From: Acidobacteriota bacterium
GTDB lineage: Bacteria > Acidobacteriota > Blastocatellia > Pyrinomonadales > Pyrinomonadaceae
Direction of reading: 5' to 3'
NCBI GenBank assembly: GCA_013696385.1
Contig: JACCYR010000074.1
Coordinates: 1 to 5,380 of the forward strand
Length of the DNA stretch: 5,380 nt
The position numbers and the translations under genes were made by a program. This document shows positions 4,434 to 5,380 of the stretch, piece by piece. Position 1 is the first letter of the stretch. The number at the start of each line of letters is the position of its first letter. The notes beneath the pieces are model-generated. The model had not been told where the DNA came from, made no database searches, and worked only from the letters and a program-made list of their open reading frames with translations.

Positions 4434-5380
4434 ATGTCAGCAGTCTTAGATGAAGTAAAATCGATAAATTTTGAAGATTATCTGGTGATGCCCGATGTGG
4501 AACTGCACGAGCGAATCGAAGCTGCACGGGAGGAATTAGGTTCGCGCGTGGTTATTCTCGGACATCACTATCAGCGCGACGACGTGATTCGGCACACTGA
4601 TTTAACGGGCGATTCTTACCAGCTTTCGGTGATGGCGGCGGAACGTGCCGATGCGGAATTTATTGTCTTTTGCGGCGTGCATTTTATGGCGGAATCGGCT
4701 GATATTCTCGCGCAGGATTATCAAAAGGTTATTCTTCCCGATTTGGGCGCGGGCTGTTCGATGGCGGATATGGCAAACATTGAACAGGTTGAAGACGCTT
4801 GGGAACAACTCGAAGACATCGACGTAATCGGCAAATACAAAGTCGCGCCGATGACTTATATGAATTCAACCGCCGCGATAAAAGCCTTTTGCGGACGCAA
4901 CGGCGGAGTTGTCTGCACTTCGTCAAATGCCGTGCCGCTGTTTGATAAATATCTGAAAGAATACGACAAAATGATGTTTTTCCCCGACCAGCATTTGGGT
5001 AGAAACACAGGCTTAAAATTCGGTATCCCGCTCGACAAAATGGCACTGTGGAATCCGCGCGAAGAACTCGGCGGCAACACCGAAGAAGAATTACAGAATG
5101 CGCGTTTGATTTTATGGAAAGGGCATTGCTCGGTTCACAGCCGCTTTAAACCTTGGCACGCCGACCAAGTTCGCAAGGAAACGCCTGACATAAAAGTCCT
5201 CGTTCATCCCGAATGTATGTATGAAGTCGTCGAAAAATCGGATTTGAATGGTTCGACCTCGTTTATTATAAAAACCGTCAAAAACGCGCCCGCCGGTTCA
5301 AAATGGGCAATCGGCACGGAACTAAATCTTGTCAATCGTTTGATTAAAAATCATCCTGACAAAGAAATTCGTCTGCTTGC
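4434..5380 (+). CDS. nadA: Quinolinate synthase NadA (runs off right edge)
   Basis: NadA is a cytoplasmic [4Fe-4S] enzyme that condenses iminoaspartate with dihydroxyacetone phosphate to quinolinate, the first dedicated ring-forming step of de novo NAD synthesis. It normally works with NadB (L-aspartate oxidase) and NadC. 315 codons plus two bases are present of a protein usually about 370 residues in this longer subtype. Visible family blocks are VILGHHYQRDDVI (40-52), GDSYQLS (59-65), FCGVHFMAESADIL (79-92), LPDLGAGCSMADM (101-113), YMNSTAAIKAFCG (142-154), VVCTSSNAVP (159-168), FFPDQHLGRNTG (182-193), LWKGHCSVHSRF (227-238), VHPEC (257-261) and GSTSFII (273-279). Cys108 and Cys261 are the likely cluster ligands; the third, near the C-terminus, lies beyond the window. 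The start is fixed by the Shine-Dalgarno. The identification is firm. Any nadB or nadC partner would have to lie outside the window. Confidence 0.97.
   Translation, partial: MSAVLDEVKSINFEDYLVMPDVELHERIEAAREELGSRVVILGHHYQRDDVIRHTDLTGDSYQLSVMAAERADAEFIVFCGVHFMAESADILAQDYQKVILPDLGAGCSMADMANIEQVEDAWEQLEDIDVIGKYKVAPMTYMNSTAAIKAFCGRNGGVVCTSSNAVPLFDKYLKEYDKMMFFPDQHLGRNTGLKFGIPLDKMALWNPREELGGNTEEELQNARLILWKGHCSVHSRFKPWHADQVRKETPDIKVLVHPECMYEVVEKSDLNGSTSFIIKTVKNAPAGSKWAIGTELNLVNRLIKNHPDKEIRLL

Noticed and set aside
4234..4527. Minus-strand 97-codon frame across the nadA start
   Set aside because: It overlaps the nadA start and leader, with no family features or ribosome-binding site.
4602..5080. Open frames on both strands within nadA (4602-4808, 4645-4827, 4729-5046, 4856-5080)
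   Set aside because: All lie within the conserved NadA coding sequence in other frames.

Overview
The window reads as ordinary chromosomal DNA from a moderate-GC bacterium. My best guess is Acidobacteriota, possibly class Blastocatellia. This is an inference from the exported PEGA-plus-TPR protein, the long-type NadA, and an intergenic repeat of the 'ACAGAGAACACAGAG' kind that I associate with such genomes. No 16S or other decisive marker is present, so the assignment is tentative.

Layout. Positions 1-1048 (minus strand) hold the N-terminal 349 codons of recN, a DNA-repair SMC-like ATPase that runs off the left edge. Positions 1049-1196 are intergenic and hold a compound inverted-repeat element. 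Positions 1197-2510 (minus) encode an exported M14-family zinc carboxypeptidase with all expected metal and catalytic residues. Upstream of it, still on the minus strand, is a CAU-anticodon tRNA (2590-2666, probably elongator tRNA-Met) with its own promoter and a clear rho-independent terminator. Divergent from the tRNA, 2807-3775 (plus) encodes an exported protein with a PEGA domain followed by TPR repeats. Converging on it, 3918-4136 (minus) encodes a 72-residue acidic protein whose second half looks like a Cro/XRE-type helix-turn-helix. After about 300 bp of non-coding DNA rich in inverted repeats, 4434-5380 (plus) encodes most of quinolinate synthase NadA, which runs off the right edge.

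The genes do not form one pathway. They are separate units for DNA repair, extracytoplasmic peptide hydrolysis, translation, an envelope repeat protein, a small possible regulator and NAD biosynthesis. Transcription direction switches at the tRNA/TPR divergence, the TPR/small-ORF convergence and the small-ORF/nadA divergence. recN and the M14 gene share a strand but are separated by the repeat and each has its own possible -10 box, so I do not call them an operon.

The least explained parts are non-coding: the nested inverted repeats upstream of nadA (a possible regulatory RNA leader) and the inverted-repeat element between the M14 gene and recN. I see no mobile-element genes, CRISPR array or defence locus.
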